Below, piece after piece: positions 46,467 through 58,899 of a stretch of DNA of 64,000 nucleotides. The stretch lies in NCBI GenBank assembly GCA_019722365.1, contig JADFUC010002054.1, forward strand, positions 248,001 through 312,000. The letters run 5' to 3'. Origin of the DNA: Lithospermum erythrorhizon. Taxonomy: Eukaryota > Streptophyta > Magnoliopsida > Boraginales > Boraginaceae. The notes beneath the pieces were generated by a model. The model made no database searches and was not told the origin of the DNA. It saw only the letters and a program-made list of their open reading frames with translations. Made by a program: the position numbers and the translations under genes. Each line of letters begins with the position of its first letter. Position 1 is the stretch's first letter.

Positions 46467-49032
46467 CTATTGTTGGGCACATTGCACTCGCTGAGCACCA
46501 CCGTGCATATCGTCATCATCTTCATCATATGCTTCTTGAGCCTGTTGCTGTTGCTTCCTACGCATTTCTTCCTCCATGTTAACATCATGAAGGGTAGTCT
46601 CTTCACATTCGTCCATCTCTGTGTCACTCACTTTTTTTGTAGCAGGCTTCGATGGCAAAACAGTCTCAAGAGCTTTGCACTGCTCTGGATCCAAAGAAAC
46701 CGGGAAATCAACAGTGAAGTGGACGTATAATTTCCCCCTCATGAAAGGCCTCTGGTACATTGGCATTCCTTCATCATTTATTGCCTTGAATGAATCTGTA
46801 AGAGAACAGAACAGGAAAGAACAAATATTATCATAACAAAGCACAACTCCCCACTAAGTCCAGACCATGAGTAACCATAATTTTAAGTACTTACCAGGCT
46901 TGACAACTTCCCCAGGCTGGGACTTAACGAGGAGCTGCCTGTTATCAAGGTGAGTCAGGACAAACTGAAAGCCACAAAGAGCCTCAGTCAGACTCAAGGT
47001 ATGCTCCACAAAGAGGTCATCACCCTTTCGCTTAAACTTGGGGTGTTCCTTCATTTGAAGGACAAATACGATGTCACCAGTAACAGTGTCAGGCTGCACA
47101 AGGAAAGTTCAACAAGTAGGAACTAGTCAGACCTATAGGAGAAAGAAGAAGTATAATATACTAAAGTTAAGACACCAAGGACCCGACTTACTGCTTCATC
47201 AGCCTCTCCACGGAACGTTATCTTTTGTCCGTTCTGCATGCCCTTCTCCACATTTACTTCTAACACCTTCTTCGCCTGTACAAGTTTCTCACCCTTGCAT
47301 TGTGGGCAACGGTCCCTGTCACTAATTGTTTCACCAGTACCATTACATTCATTGCAAGCATGCTGCATCTGCTGGATCATAGAAGGACCAAGTTGTCTGA
47401 TGGACACTTTCATACCAGAACCTTGACAGCCAGAACATGTCGGTGAAGCACCAGACTTGGACCCCTTTCTGCAAACAGTAAAATAAACACCATGTCAGAA
47501 AACCAAGATACCGCAGCAAAGAACTAGTGAATATGTAGAGCACCTTAAATAAGAAAGTCTATGAGGATATCCCATAAAAAACATGTGCATATATCTTCCA
47601 GTAATCCCACTTTACATGGAACCTACATCTAAGGATGTAGAGCACTTCAATAGGGAAATCATATACTTACCCCTTACACTTAAGGCAGAGCACATTACGA
47701 GACAGAGACAGCTTTTTGGATGTCCCATTGTAGAGATCTTCCAAAGACACCTTGAGGGGATGAACGACATCCTCTCCTCTTCTCTGTCTGCGACCCCTAC
47801 TACTACCACCTGGTGCCAAAACAGTAATATTATACCAAATAACAATAAACCTTAGATACTACACGAACATTAATAGTACATACAACCTCAAATGTATATA
47901 TATGTAATAATCCAAATCATGTACCTCCTCCGAACGGACTTCCACCGCCAAAGAAGGACGAGAATATATCAAATGGATCATGCCCACCACCTCCCCCTCC
48001 CATTCCTTCCTTAAGAGCATCCTCACCATACTCATCATAGATTTCACGCTTCTCCGGGTCACTCAGCACTTCATAAGCATGTGAGATCTCTTTGAACTGA
48101 TGCACAAACAGACACCAAGTCAGTTAACAAAGTATAAATACATTAGATCATATTTGCTAAAGAAACAATGCAAGGTCTTATAATAGAAAAAAGATAGAAA
48201 AAATAATTGTCCCGCTAGTAAAGTATCAATCAAGCCACGAATCACCCCGAGATAACTTTGATGACTGTTTTATGGTGCAACTAATGTTAAAAAATTTAAA
48301 ACTATACAGCAACTAACAATACACTTTTCAAACTAGTGTATGATTCTTGTATTAGACAGGACGATAACTGTAAGAGTTCAAACAAGTGGACCAACCAACT
48401 AACCACCTAACATGTTTTATTCATGCTGACTTCTTGTACAGCTATATTTCAACATGATATATTCAAACAGTAATTGTACGCAGAGAAAACAATACAATAA
48501 TGACATGACCTAACTCCTATAAAGAGGCTTACCTATGTGATAACAAAGAGGCTGTTTCCGGTTGCGCCAACATGAAGTGCAACTACTCTCTACTACTCCA
48601 GATAGACAAGAAGAGTAGGTAGTCTAATGAGCCATTTTAATTTATTCTATTATATACAAGAGCCAGAGAATGTAAAAACTTCAACTCCATATGGAAAAAG
48701 AAAAAGAAATCAAATCACACCCTAATAAGAAACCCAAAAAACATAAATAATATCCAATACCCTGATATTTACTTCATAAAACTTACAAATGTATATTAAT
48801 CTAACATAACAAAAAAATACCAACATTAAAAAAACTAAATGACAAATAAAAAGATCACTTTTTTCTAAAGTAGTAGTAACTTCTCTGGATCTCCACCCTT
48901 ATCAGGATGATTTTTTATGGCGGCTTTACGATAAGCCTTTTTGATATCTTCTTGCGATGAACTCTTCTGCACACCTAACACATCATAATACTTTGTATCA
49001 TTCGTGTTCCTCCGTGGCCCTCTCCCAAACAT
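46467..49032 (-). CDS. ATJ3: DnaJ (Hsp40) type I co-chaperone, AtJ2/AtJ3-like, farnesylation motif
   Basis: Six exons give 422 codons: 49032-48880, 48096-47925, 47809-47671, 47468-47192, 47093-46895, 46795-46467. The ATG at 49032 starts [10 protein letters not shown]. The J domain has HPDKGGD (residues 42-48). A Gly/Phe region ([20 protein letters not shown]) follows. The zinc-binding region has four CxxCxG-type repeats ([32 protein letters not shown]). The client-binding C-terminal domains contain [19 protein letters not shown] and PGEVVKP. The tail ends CAQQ, a CaaX farnesylation box. Type I J proteins stimulate Hsp70 ATPase in the cytosol. Introns 2-5 are GT-AG. Intron 1 is not: frame demands AAG then TTACTA at the donor, one G short of a normal AAG-GTTACT. 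Either a base is missing in this sequence or the allele is splice-defective. Confidence 0.92.
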
Positions 49033-49605
49033 CTTTGCTGCTTCTAAATTATTACTTCAGCACAATCTAAAATACCCAAAAAAAGGGAAAAGTCAGTGGT
49101 GGAAGGGGAGACGTAGGGAAATTCACTATTGAAAAAAAAATGTTGAATTTTTTCTTATTTTTCGTGTTCATTACTTCACTACTCATACATAAAAATATAA
49201 AAATATTGATTCCGCGACTGGTGTAAGTCAAATAGTTAAGTGAAACAATATCAATTATTGAAATATCAAAACTGGACAATCTTTTTCGAACTATCTGCCG
49301 CTTGACCGAATAATTAGTCACTAGTGACAACTATCCTAACATATTTGCTTCATCTAAATTATTATTTCACACAATCTAAAATACATATCCAACAAAAGGA
49401 AAAAAAATATAAATATATAAAAATTATTACTTCACACAATCTACAATACCCAACAAAAGAAAAAGAATATAAATATATAAATAATTATTTCACACAATCT
49501 AAAACACCCAACAAAACTAAAGAACATATATATAAATAATTATTATTTCACACAATCTAAAATACCCAGCAAAAGTAAAGAACATATATAAATATATTTT
49601 ATATA
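49027..49605. repeat. Minisatellite in the DnaJ leader, including a copy touching the start codon
   Basis: About four units of 55-65 bp lie at 49345-49600, each with TTATTTCACACAATCTA, AAATACCCA, CAAAAG and ATATAAATATATA. A further copy lies at 49040-49090. The homology of that copy to 49335-49385 reaches into the coding start (CAAACATCTTTGCT versus CTAACATATTTGCT). Confidence 0.75.
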
Positions 49606-49729
49606 TTAAATTATTATAATAGTGGAGAAAGGAGTTTACATGAGAGTAGAGAGAGCGGCGGAGGGTTCGATTGAGAATTAGGTGTTGGAGAGGCAGCTCA
49701 TAGAGTAAGAGGGTTATAACGTGTGGGGG

Positions 49730-49737
49730 TATATATA
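49730..49737 (-). promoter_or_regulatory. Possible TATA box of the DnaJ gene
   Basis: TATATATA on the minus strand, followed some 30 bp on by a pyrimidine-rich stretch (CTCTTACTCTATGAG, then CTCTCTCTACTCTC) of the kind found at plant transcription starts. It lies about 700 bp before the ATG, which implies a long leader, perhaps with an intron. Position-based inference only. Confidence 0.45.
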
Positions 49738-49739
49738 CT

Positions 49740-50162
49740 CTGGCATTTTTATCGGAAATTTATTCCTGGAGTTTATTTTTTCCCACAGAAAGATATAGTT
49801 TATATTCGAGACTCATAAAGTAAGAGATTTTTTTTTAAAAGCTCACTTACCAATTCACTTCTGATGAGAATCGAATCGGGGCATACAGAAATCATTTGAT
49901 AAGAGCGCTCACAACAGCTAGGTCATTCGTTGTTCTCATCATAAATGAGATTTTGTTTAATAATGAAATCAAATAAAAGTATTACATGATATAATTAAAA
50001 AATTGTTATATTTTACCTAATCAAACGTTATTCATTATTTTGACATATATAAAAGCGTTGTAATTTTCAAAATGATGTACATAATGAAATACTTTTAGAC
50101 AAATATGTTGATGTATAGAAGAGAAACCTATGTATGTGATAAATTGGTGATTACTTCAATCT
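49740..50162. other. Intergenic, AT-rich
   Basis: No gene or repeat recognised. The last 11 bases form the left target duplication of the next element. Confidence 0.4.
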
Positions 50163-51740
50163 GGTCGGTCAGTTCGAATCGGATAACAACCGATCCGAGG
50201 AACCGGCCGATAAGACTATCGAATAATTGAAACGGTTGGTAGAGTTTCGGTCCAGCGGATCTGGAACCGATCTGGAGCGGTTTCGGGCGGTTACTCGGTC
50301 CATCCGGTTAAATCTTATCGGATAAAAAATTCGAAAAAATGTATCCAATTTTGATCCAAAAGTATCCATTATTCTTTTCAAGGCAAAAAAAATCAAAACT
50401 TCAAAAATTCCTAATACTAAAAAATACTCGAAGGGCTAAATTGAGAAATAATTTTGTTTAACACTTCAAGTAATACAAGTACTTAAGTTCATAGAAAATA
50501 GCAAAAGGTGAAGTGACATAAAACAAACATTCAAAAAATTATTACAATAAAATAAAGCCTCAGAATAATTTCATAATTGGCTATGTAGTTAGGCACTCAA
50601 ATAGGCATATTTGGAGTGGTTGAAGAAGCCGCTACATATTCTTCACCAAAATGATATTGCAAAGGTTCTTCTGGATCTTCAAGTTACAAATCATAATATA
50701 AACATCCATTTATGACATCATTGACTATAGAATAATAGGCAATAACAGATAAAAGGTAAACAAAAATCAGAATAATAGGAAACAATAGATAGCCTCACAA
50801 ATCTCATAATTGGCAATATAAATCTAGAATAATAAGCATCAACATAGTAATCTCATCATTGCTAACACATCTCAATAGACAACAACCATCAGTAGGCAAC
50901 ATCCAATAGTAGGCAACATAATAATAAGCATCAAACAACAAAATAAAGACAACAATGTCAATAAGCAACAACCATCAATAGGCAACAAAATGTTATCAGT
51001 AGATAGAACATCTTTGAATAGGCAACAATTTAATGCCAAGGCAACAATAAAATATAGCCTCAGTTAATTACATCATTGACAAATTTAGAATAGGCAACAA
51101 TTTAATGTCAGAATAAACAACAACATGATAATAGGCAACAAAATGTTTGTAAAGGAAGTTGAAATGCTTGGCCGTGAGAAAGAACCCTCAAAATAAAAAA
51201 TTAGACTTAGCCTTGGTGATGCCAGTAGTCCTAGTATCCCTAATCGAAACTCTAATTAATAAACCCATCTTGTAATTGAAGTAACTAAAGCCAAATTAAA
51301 AAAATTCAAAAGTCAACAAAATTTATAATATCAGTATAACTTAAAACCTAAATCCTAATTAACAAATGATATGGTCGCAAGGATTGGAATATATACAAAA
51401 TCATAAAATTAATCGAGCAAACAATATTTATAAAATGAAAAAAAAATTTAAATATCACAAATAATTGAATTATAAAGATTAAATAGAGCATACATGTTGA
51501 AATCACGGGGAGGGGGTGGGGAGAGGGGATAGAGAATGAGTTGATGGATTTGTGAGGAATGGGTACCCCTAGGTTATCGGAGTTTTAGTTTTATACCCCA
51601 TATCTCCAACGGATCCAGCAGTCGGTTCTGGTCCTTGGTAAAATTTCAAAACCAAAACTGGCCCAGCAAGGTATCTGATGGATTATCGGATCGGGTATAA
51701 CGAATCGGGTCGGAGTTACCGGTCGATGGCACAACAACAC
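50163..51740. mobile_element. Non-autonomous DNA-transposon-like insertion with 11-bp target duplication
   Basis: The 11-mer TACTTCAATCT flanks it at 50152-50162 and 51741-51751. Both ends are rich in CGGATC/CCGGTC words in roughly inverted arrangement (CGATCCGAGG near the left; CGGATCGGGTA near the right), and the right end reads GATGGCACAACAACAC. Length and target size fit a Mutator-like element; the GC-rich subterminal words also suit hAT. The interior has many ATAGGCAACAA-type words (50730-51150) and no transposase. A minus-strand stretch near 50610-50690 reads EEPLQYHFGEEYVAASSTT, unidentified. Confidence 0.6.
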
Positions 51741-51804
51741 TACTTCAATCTATGATAATTTTAGGTGATCACCCAAACTATGAAAATCCTCCTACTAAAT
51801 GATA

Positions 51805-51998
51805 CTTCCTCTCTTTCAAAATAAATGATCATTTAGAAAAAAATTATTTTTTCACAATAGTTGATTGTTTACTATTTACAATTTCAATAAAGTTTTTTAC
51901 ATTTCCAATAAAGCTTCTTACAATCACAATGTAACTTTTCACAATTTCTTAATAAAACTTTTTTTATCTAAACAATCATCTATTTTAAAACGGAGGAG
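51805..51998. mobile_element. Stowaway-type MITE
   Basis: A 194-bp AT-rich segment bounded by TA on each side (51803-51804, 51999-52000). Left end CTTCCTCTCTTTCAAAATAA pairs with the reverse complement of TATTTTAAAACGGAGGAG at the right. No coding capacity. Confidence 0.75.
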
Positions 51999-52000
51999 TA

Positions 52001-52351
52001 CTTGCTATTGACAACCTTTCTTAGTAGAAATAATTTTGTTTTTTCAAATTATTCCTCAATAGATATGTAAAAGTTTTCAGTTGAAAGAATGAAAATTTTC
52101 TCTTATGTGAAGATGTAAAAAAGTATATACACAAGAGAGTTTTTTTACTTGAAATAGTAAAATTTTAAATCTAAATTTTAAAGTGTGCAAAAAAGTGATT
52201 TTAGAAATGTATTGAATTGGTTTATATAGGATGTTAAATGGTACGAAGAAGTACTCGACTGCATCGGTACTACAATACTCGAAATAATACCAATGAGTGA
52301 TCGGTACACTCATTTTTATCCTATGCCGAGTAGTGCATCTAGTACTGTGTT
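52001..52351. other. Spacer
   Basis: AT-rich, no recognised feature. Confidence 0.4.
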
Positions 52352-53024
52352 TGTTGGAAATATGAGATATTAGATCTCATAAATATGTTTGTTGAACAAT
52401 TCAATTGTACAACCGATTATTACATTTAAAAGTATAAGTTCATATATATGTTCGATTGTTCGACAATTGACATATTATGATTAACTCGCATTGACATTAG
52501 GGGTTATGATGGCTTATTAGGGTCCACTCCTTATTGACATTAGGGATTATAATGACACTACGCTCATAATCTATATATTAATTACAATGTTAGAGGTTAA
52601 CATAAATTAACTCTTGTCAATCGAGCCTAAGAGCTCACACAAGACAAGAGTAATATATTAATTTATATATTCTAATTGTGAAATTTCAACCCCATGACCG
52701 AAATTAACAAGAATAAAAGGGGTTCTAGAATGTTCTTCTAGGTGCCTAAATTGTAGAACGAGAAACTTATATAAAGGGGAGTTAAAATTGATTGTTTTGC
52801 TTGCTCATTCAATAGCTCATTCATTATTCATCTTTTGAGAAAAGATGAAAAAGCAAAACCCTTCTCCTCCACTGCCCACTCTTGTTCAGAGCTAATGCTT
52901 AAGGGGAAGAAAATCAAAGACTTTTTTGTTTCTCCCTAAATTCTTTTGTACACTTTAATTGTTCTAGTAAAATCGAATGAAGGGTTTGATCAATCGTTGG
53001 TGTGAACGTTTCTTAGAGACAACA
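52352..53024 (+). mobile_element. Copia-type LTR, family A (plus orientation), probably solo
   Basis: Starts TGTTGGAAATATGAG and ends GAGACAACA, a TG...CA pair. A TATA-like CTTATATAAAGGGG lies at about 52767-52780. It matches 7600-8372 in inverse orientation. No primer-binding site follows and C4 begins 35 bp later, so the internal part is gone. A clear 5-bp target duplication was not found. Confidence 0.65.
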
Positions 53025-53059
53025 TTTTTTGAATTGGGTTTTGAAATCTTAATGGATGA

Positions 53060-53388
53060 TGTTATAAGCGAGGATACAAATCTAGGACCACAATTACGTA
53101 AAAGGATAAGGAAGAAAGTAAATAACACCAGAAATTTAACATGGTATCCCTAACGATGTGTTAGGACTAATCCACGGGCAGAACCACCAGAAATTTCACT
53201 ATAATGGGAAGAAACAGATTATAAGATTTGACTAAAATAGTTGAAGTAATGCTACTAAGAGTCTTACAAAGCCTCAAGCTATTTGGTACAGGAAATAACC
53301 TATATACATATGCCATATATATAGGGCTAGACATAGAAATAATATATCTATTCTTCCGATGTGAGAGATGATCAAGTCAATTTCAACA
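53060..53388 (-). repeat. 3' LTR of C4
   Basis: Minus-strand start TGTTGAAATTGACTTGATC directly after the purine tract; end ...CTTATAACA at 53060. It is the best reference copy for LTRs 1-3 of the LINE/copia locus and for C1. Confidence 0.78.
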
Positions 53389-54302
53389 AATCTCCACCTT
53401 GACTTGAATCCTTCGTAGATGTCAGATAAACAAAAAACTTTCCCCAAAATCAGAATGCTCAGAATAATGCACAGATATACTAACGGTGCAGATGTGCTCG
53501 GATAGTGAAGCAGATGAAGGATGCACCAGAACCCGGCCGTAAACATATCGGGTTATCCTACAGAAGCGGACAATCTTTGCGAAACTTGCTCACGAATATT
53601 CAGCAAGTCCAGACAATGCTGAAACTTGCTCTGCAGAACGACTTAAATAGCTTATATCCAGTTGGGTTATCTGCAGTACCCACTTTGTTTACCTTAATTC
53701 TCTTCTCACCTCTCAGAAAATGATATCGCACATCAATGTGCTTCGTCCTATCATGATGAACCTGGTCCTTGGTTAAACATATTGCACTCAAAGCATGCAA
53801 TATATCACAACGTCGTGATATAATCGAGATCACTAAGTAGTCCTCTCAACCAAATATCCTCCTTATACAGCAGCTTCTGTAAGTGCCATATACTTTGCCT
53901 CAATAGTAAACAAAGTCACCGTGGATTCTTGATGTTGCCCACTCTAACTCACAATAGAACCACCAAGAGTAAAAACATAACCAGTCATAGATCTTCTCAC
54001 GGTCTACATCTCGATTATAGTCGAATGGGGTATCCAAAAATTAAACAACGACTATCACCACATAGCAAAGACCAATACTCAGTACCTGCGAGATAAGCGA
54101 AAAAAAGCGTCTTAGCGGCCACCGCCAATGTTCTTTTCGGGGTCAGCCTTGAACCTCACGACAACACTAACAACATGTGCAAGATCAGGTCTAGTCTAGA
54201 CCATAGCGTACATCAAACTTCCAACTGCCTTTAGCATAAGATGCAGCGTTCCATGTATACCTTCTCGGCCAGATGATTTAGATTGTAAATACAGCAGATA
54301 GA

Positions 54303-55103
54303 CTACTTTGTAGAACTAGGAGTTTCAGAAATTGGTTTAGGAGCAGTCATACCAAATCTGGACAAAACCTTCTCAACATAGCCTTTCTGTGATAAGAAAA
54401 GCTTCTTCTGACTTCTACCTCTAAATATTTCAATTACCAAAATTTTCTTTGCAACACCCAAATCCTTTATTTCAAACTCAGCACTAAGTAAACCCTTCAA
54501 ATTTTGAATATCAAACTTCTCAACTGTAGCTATCAACATATCATCTACATACAAAACTAAGTAGATAAGGGAACCATCCTTGTTGTAGTAAACACAACTG
54601 TCATATGGACTCCTCGAATACCCAATCTCTATCATGTAGCTATCAAATCTCTTGTACCACTGCCTCGGAGACTGCTTCAAACCATACAAAGATTTCTTCA
54701 ACCTGCAAACATAATCTTCCTTTCCGGTTCCTGGAAACCATACATTTGGAGTCATATCTAGAATTTCTTCATCCAACTCTCCATGTAAGAAAGCTGTCTT
54801 GACATCTAGCTGCTCGAGCTCCAAGTCCTGATGTGCAACTATAACAAGAAACACCCTGATAGAAGTGTGTCTGACTACAGGTGAGAATATCTCATTGTAG
54901 TCAACTCCCTCCCTTTGACTGAACCCTCTAGCAACCACTCTAGCTTTATATTGCCCCCACTCCTGCAGGTGACAGCCCTTCTTTCTGCTTGAATATCCAC
55001 TTGCAAGTGATAATTTTTTTTGCTGGCCTTCTAGCCAACTCCTAAGTCTGATTCTTCTGAAATGATTCCATTTCCTCTCCCATGGCAACAAGCCATTGGG
55101 CAT
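54303..55103 (-). pseudogene. C4 reverse transcriptase, uninterrupted 266-codon frame
   Basis: Residues from about 50 on are a clean Ty1/copia reverse transcriptase: YKARVVARGFSQREGVDYNE, LEQLDVKTAFLHGELDEEI, YVCRLKKSLYGLKQSPRQWY, and the catalytic YVDDMLIA. The frame then runs through EIKDLGVAKKIL to KPISETPSSTK. The first 50 residues look frameshifted. RNase H continues downstream in other frames, ending with HHDRTKHIDVRYHFLR (about 53690-53740). It lacks gag, protease and complete integrase, so the element is not autonomous. Confidence 0.88.
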
Positions 55104-55950
55104 TTCGATTACTAGTTATAGGCTTAGCTAAAAAGAAACCCTCACGGATCAACTTCCCTGCAGCAACCTAAAAAGCAAAGGCCAACAAATCCTCATAACC
55201 ATACCTCGAAGGAGGTACTCCGTAATTAGCTCTTACAGGCGTCCACGAGCCACACACTGTGATGTTCATCTAGGGATGGAACTACGAGTGTTTACGCACT
55301 CATGCGTGACTATATTTGAGAAAGAGCTACTTTCTCGCCGTCACCATTAACACAGTCTTTGCTCCAGCCTGCTTTGACACCACCTTAGCCGGCGGTGTGG
55401 GGATTATGGTTGATTTAAATATAGAATTCTCATCAAATATTATATTTCTCAAAATAATTCGTCTCTCGAGGAAGATAGCGAAATTCTATACCCTTTCACA
55501 CCATCACATAGCCTATAAATATATCCTTCTTTGCCATTGGTTCTAACTTAACCTCATTCACATGATAATAAGCAGTGCAGCCAAAAACTCTCAATCTTGT
55601 ATAATCAGCAGACTTATTAGACCACAAATAGGTTTTTGATTAATACCTTCGAGGACCACGTTTGCTCGAATAGCAAAATTTGGTGGCTTGCCTCAGCCCA
55701 AAATATTCTGTCGCCGGCGTTTGAGGCACCCTGACGAGCTCTCTCTAAAGTGTCGATTCATATGTTATCTTTGCACCGATACGCTGGGGTATTGTAATGC
55801 CTAACCGTATGATGCCTAACAATACCTTCCGCCTTACAAAACTCATCAAACTTCGAGGCGAAAGAATTTGGGGCCGTTATGTCGATTACCACGGCCGCTT
55901 GACGCCTTTTTCAGCTAAAATCTTCCAATCCTTGAAGTGTAAAATCTAGA

Positions 55951-56124
55951 ATTTATAAGATTTGAAGCTGAAATAGTTTAAGTAATGCTTTTAAGAGTCT
56001 TACAAATCCTCAAACTATTTGGTACAAGAAATAACCTATATACATATGCCATATATATAAGGCTAGATATAGAAATAATATCTCTATTCTTCCGATGTGG
56101 GAGATGATCAGGTCAATTTCAACA
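55951..56124 (-). repeat. 5' LTR fragment of C4
   Basis: 174 bp matching 53218-53388. Its inner edge joins integrase coding sequence, which marks the internal deletion. Confidence 0.8.
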
Positions 56125-58899
56125 TGAAAAATGTGGCATGGAGCCAAACTAAAAAAAGAAAAAGAGAAGGACGAGAAGGTGAGTTTGATATTAAATTAAA
56201 CAATGGACAAATGTTAAAGTTTAAAATTTCCAATAATTTATATATAATTTATACCAAGAAAATATTTTATATTTTAGTCTAATTCATATATGAATTCTAT
56301 AGATCCCATATTTTCAATTATTATGATGCGACAACTTTCCTTGGTCAAGTGATTGGTATGATCCGCTGGACCACGTTCAATTTGGATCCTTATTAGGTCT
56401 GAACTGCTCGCAACTTGGGTTAGGCGGGTAGAGATAGAACTCTTAGGTATTCTTCTCGTCGATCGTGATCGCCTATTCAATCTTATAAGCTGAGATGGAA
56501 GATCATTCACCTGTACTTGGGTCTCATCCTGTGATTGCGGTTTAAGGTAGCTGTTTGGCTATTTGTCGGAGTGTAATTCGGTACCTCCAGTATAGTGGGT
56601 ATGCGATTACCAAACACTAAATTACCAAAATCAATAAAGTGATATTGGTTATAACGATTAGTCTTATAAAAAGTAGTATTGCCTCAAATATGATTTTATC
56701 TAAGTATCTATATAGACCGTTAGGTGGTTTCCTTTTACTAAGCTAAGAATGCATCACGTGACAACTTATGATTACTCGAGACACAAAAAGGCTATTGTTA
56801 ACCTAAGACACAAAACCCAATATGTCGGGCCTGAAGATATAAAGAACAAAATGATGTGTACTACTCTCTCTCCGATTTTTTACTTGTCTTCCCGAGATTT
56901 TCAATAATCAAAAATCACTCAAGAATGAAATGACATTTTTATATATACCAATTTAATAAACGATTGCATAGAAGCATTAAACATGAAAGCCAGATTTGTA
57001 TATTCACAATGTAACTTTGAATAGATTAAATAGGAAAAAAAAGAAAAATCAATCAAATATTGTATTGATATTCCAAAGTTACAAGTATTTTAAAACAAAT
57101 ATTTTTTACTGGAATGACGACTTAAAATAGCATAGAGAGTGTTATATTCTATAAAATTCATTCATGGCATCCGTAAGATGACGTCCAAATCATTTCTATT
57201 ATAATATGTATTGATTCATGATATAATAATGTTAAAATGGAAATATTATGTTATAAATTATAATTATTAAATATTAACAATTTCTTAGCTTCTTTAATAA
57301 TAATAATAGGTCGACTGTTTTCATTTTTCAAGTTTAATATGATGGGATTAGTTGTAGAATGGTATAGGTAACTGTAACTGCGAGATAGATTTTATTATTT
57401 ATGAGTATGAGTATTAATACAATAAAATTTCTTTAGGGAAATTCTATCTAGGTACAAATAAAGTTTTATCAAACGATTGAGGTCCAACTATCGCCTATTG
57501 CTCTCTTAAATGCAATTGAACGCTTGAGATGTCGAACTTGAATTCGATGCGGTAGCTCGACTGACTCGATCGGTGTCTCGATTTGGGAGCCTATTTATAG
57601 CCAGATTTGTGCCTCGGGCCGTTGTATGATCCTACCGGATTTGGATTATGCATCACTTTGGATGCTAGACGGATAGAAATTCTGATCGACAGCGATTCTA
57701 GACCGGATGTAAGACTTAAGTCTTTTGACTTGGTCTTGACTCGATATGGTCCGAGTTTGGGGGAAGTTCTTTAGCACAGATATTCCCCGTGTGGTCGTTT
57801 CGACTTGATCTTTGCCCAGATCTGAGTCATCGAATTTAGAGTTGATTTGAATTTGTGTCTAGTTGGGAGGGCCTTTGTAGCTTGATCTCGCAGAGCTAGG
57901 ACCGAGTCAGTGCTTAAAGAACTTATTCCCGATCTTCGCGTGCTATCCAGGATATGCTTATACTGCCAAGCAGGATGCCTTTTAGCAGCCTTACTCCGTG
58001 TTTCGACAATGGATGTGGGCTATGCAGCCTTATATCCCGACTATGATTTACTACAGGGGCATTTATAGCTTAACCATGTAGTTTATTTGATTTATGAGAT
58101 CTGAAAGATCAGATTCTCATTAATTTTTGGGTCTTGATCCTGAAATTATTACGTTTTTGCAACAATTCAACCTTGTACCTAATTTTGTTTTGGTTTGAAG
58201 TTGAAGATTTTTGTGTTCTTCACTCGCTCTATAATTTAGGCACCTATTTAGACTTATATAGGTCAAGATTGATGTTTTTCTCCCCGGCTCAAGCAACAAT
58301 CTTCGTAGAGGTTTTCTATGAACAAATACCTTCTCGAGCTATTCTTATGCTAACCAGAGCTTTTTATTTTATTGTGATGAAATTTCGTTATAATAGGGGG
58401 TATTTATAGGCTGAAGCCTGATTGGTTGATCCATAATCACCTCGGATTTTGATATTAACCGTTGAATTTGGAGGGGCAAAGATTCCGAGCCATGATTTTA
58501 TGGAAATTACTTTGCCTCCACCTGGGCATAATTACTTTTTGATTTAACTCAAGAAGGTTCCTGATTCTTTTTTTTTAGGTCAAACATATTTTCATATTAG
58601 CCCGACTCTTTTGGAGTGTCTGTTTTAAACTCGCTCTTTTTCTAGAGTCTTTATTTTAAGCCCCAAACTTCCGAACTTCCATTTCAGCCAAATAGCCGAA
58701 ATTGATAATAAATTTGGAGATTTTCGAGTCTCTATTTCGATTGGACATTTAATTTGGGGCTATTTTCTCGGGAACCCTCGTTTGAGTTAAAATTTGGGGT
58801 TAATTAATATATAAAACCCTAATTTCAACTTTAATTTAATTTCAGGGGCTTAATTCCAGGAAACCCTTATTATTCCATACATGTTTGATTTTATTAGGC
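56125..58899. other. Unassigned non-coding region
   Basis: No gene recognised. 56860-57160 starts TACTACTCTCTCTCCGA, like a decayed MITE end, without a convincing partner. 57480-58880 has a different, CGA-rich texture and two GTATTTATAGG/CCTATTTATAG words (57588 and 58389); it may be part of the retroelement DNA that follows. Confidence 0.35.

Larger units (their letters stand above)
53060..56124 (-). mobile_element. Copia element C4, internally deleted
   Basis: On the minus strand, a 5' LTR piece (56124-55951) is followed directly by the second half of integrase (about 55940-55150), reverse transcriptase (55103-54303), RNase H (about 54300-53600), the polypurine tract (53400-53389, AAGGTGGAGATT) and the 3' LTR (53388-53060). 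gag, protease and the integrase N-terminus are deleted. The two LTR pieces (53218-53388 and 55951-56124) match closely, both ending at TTTCAACA on the plus strand. It is the least decayed member of the family also present as C1 and C3. Confidence 0.85.

Noticed and set aside
46326..46730. Plus-strand frame overlapping the DnaJ 3' end
   Set aside because: Antisense shadow of the conserved C-terminal exon.
52352..53059. Reading the family A LTR as the 5' LTR of C4
   Set aside because: C4 runs on the minus strand and has its own LTR pieces at 53060-53388 and 55951-56124, of a different family.
56860..57160. Possible Stowaway MITE starting TACTACTCTCTCTCCGA
   Set aside because: No convincing inverse partner at the right end.
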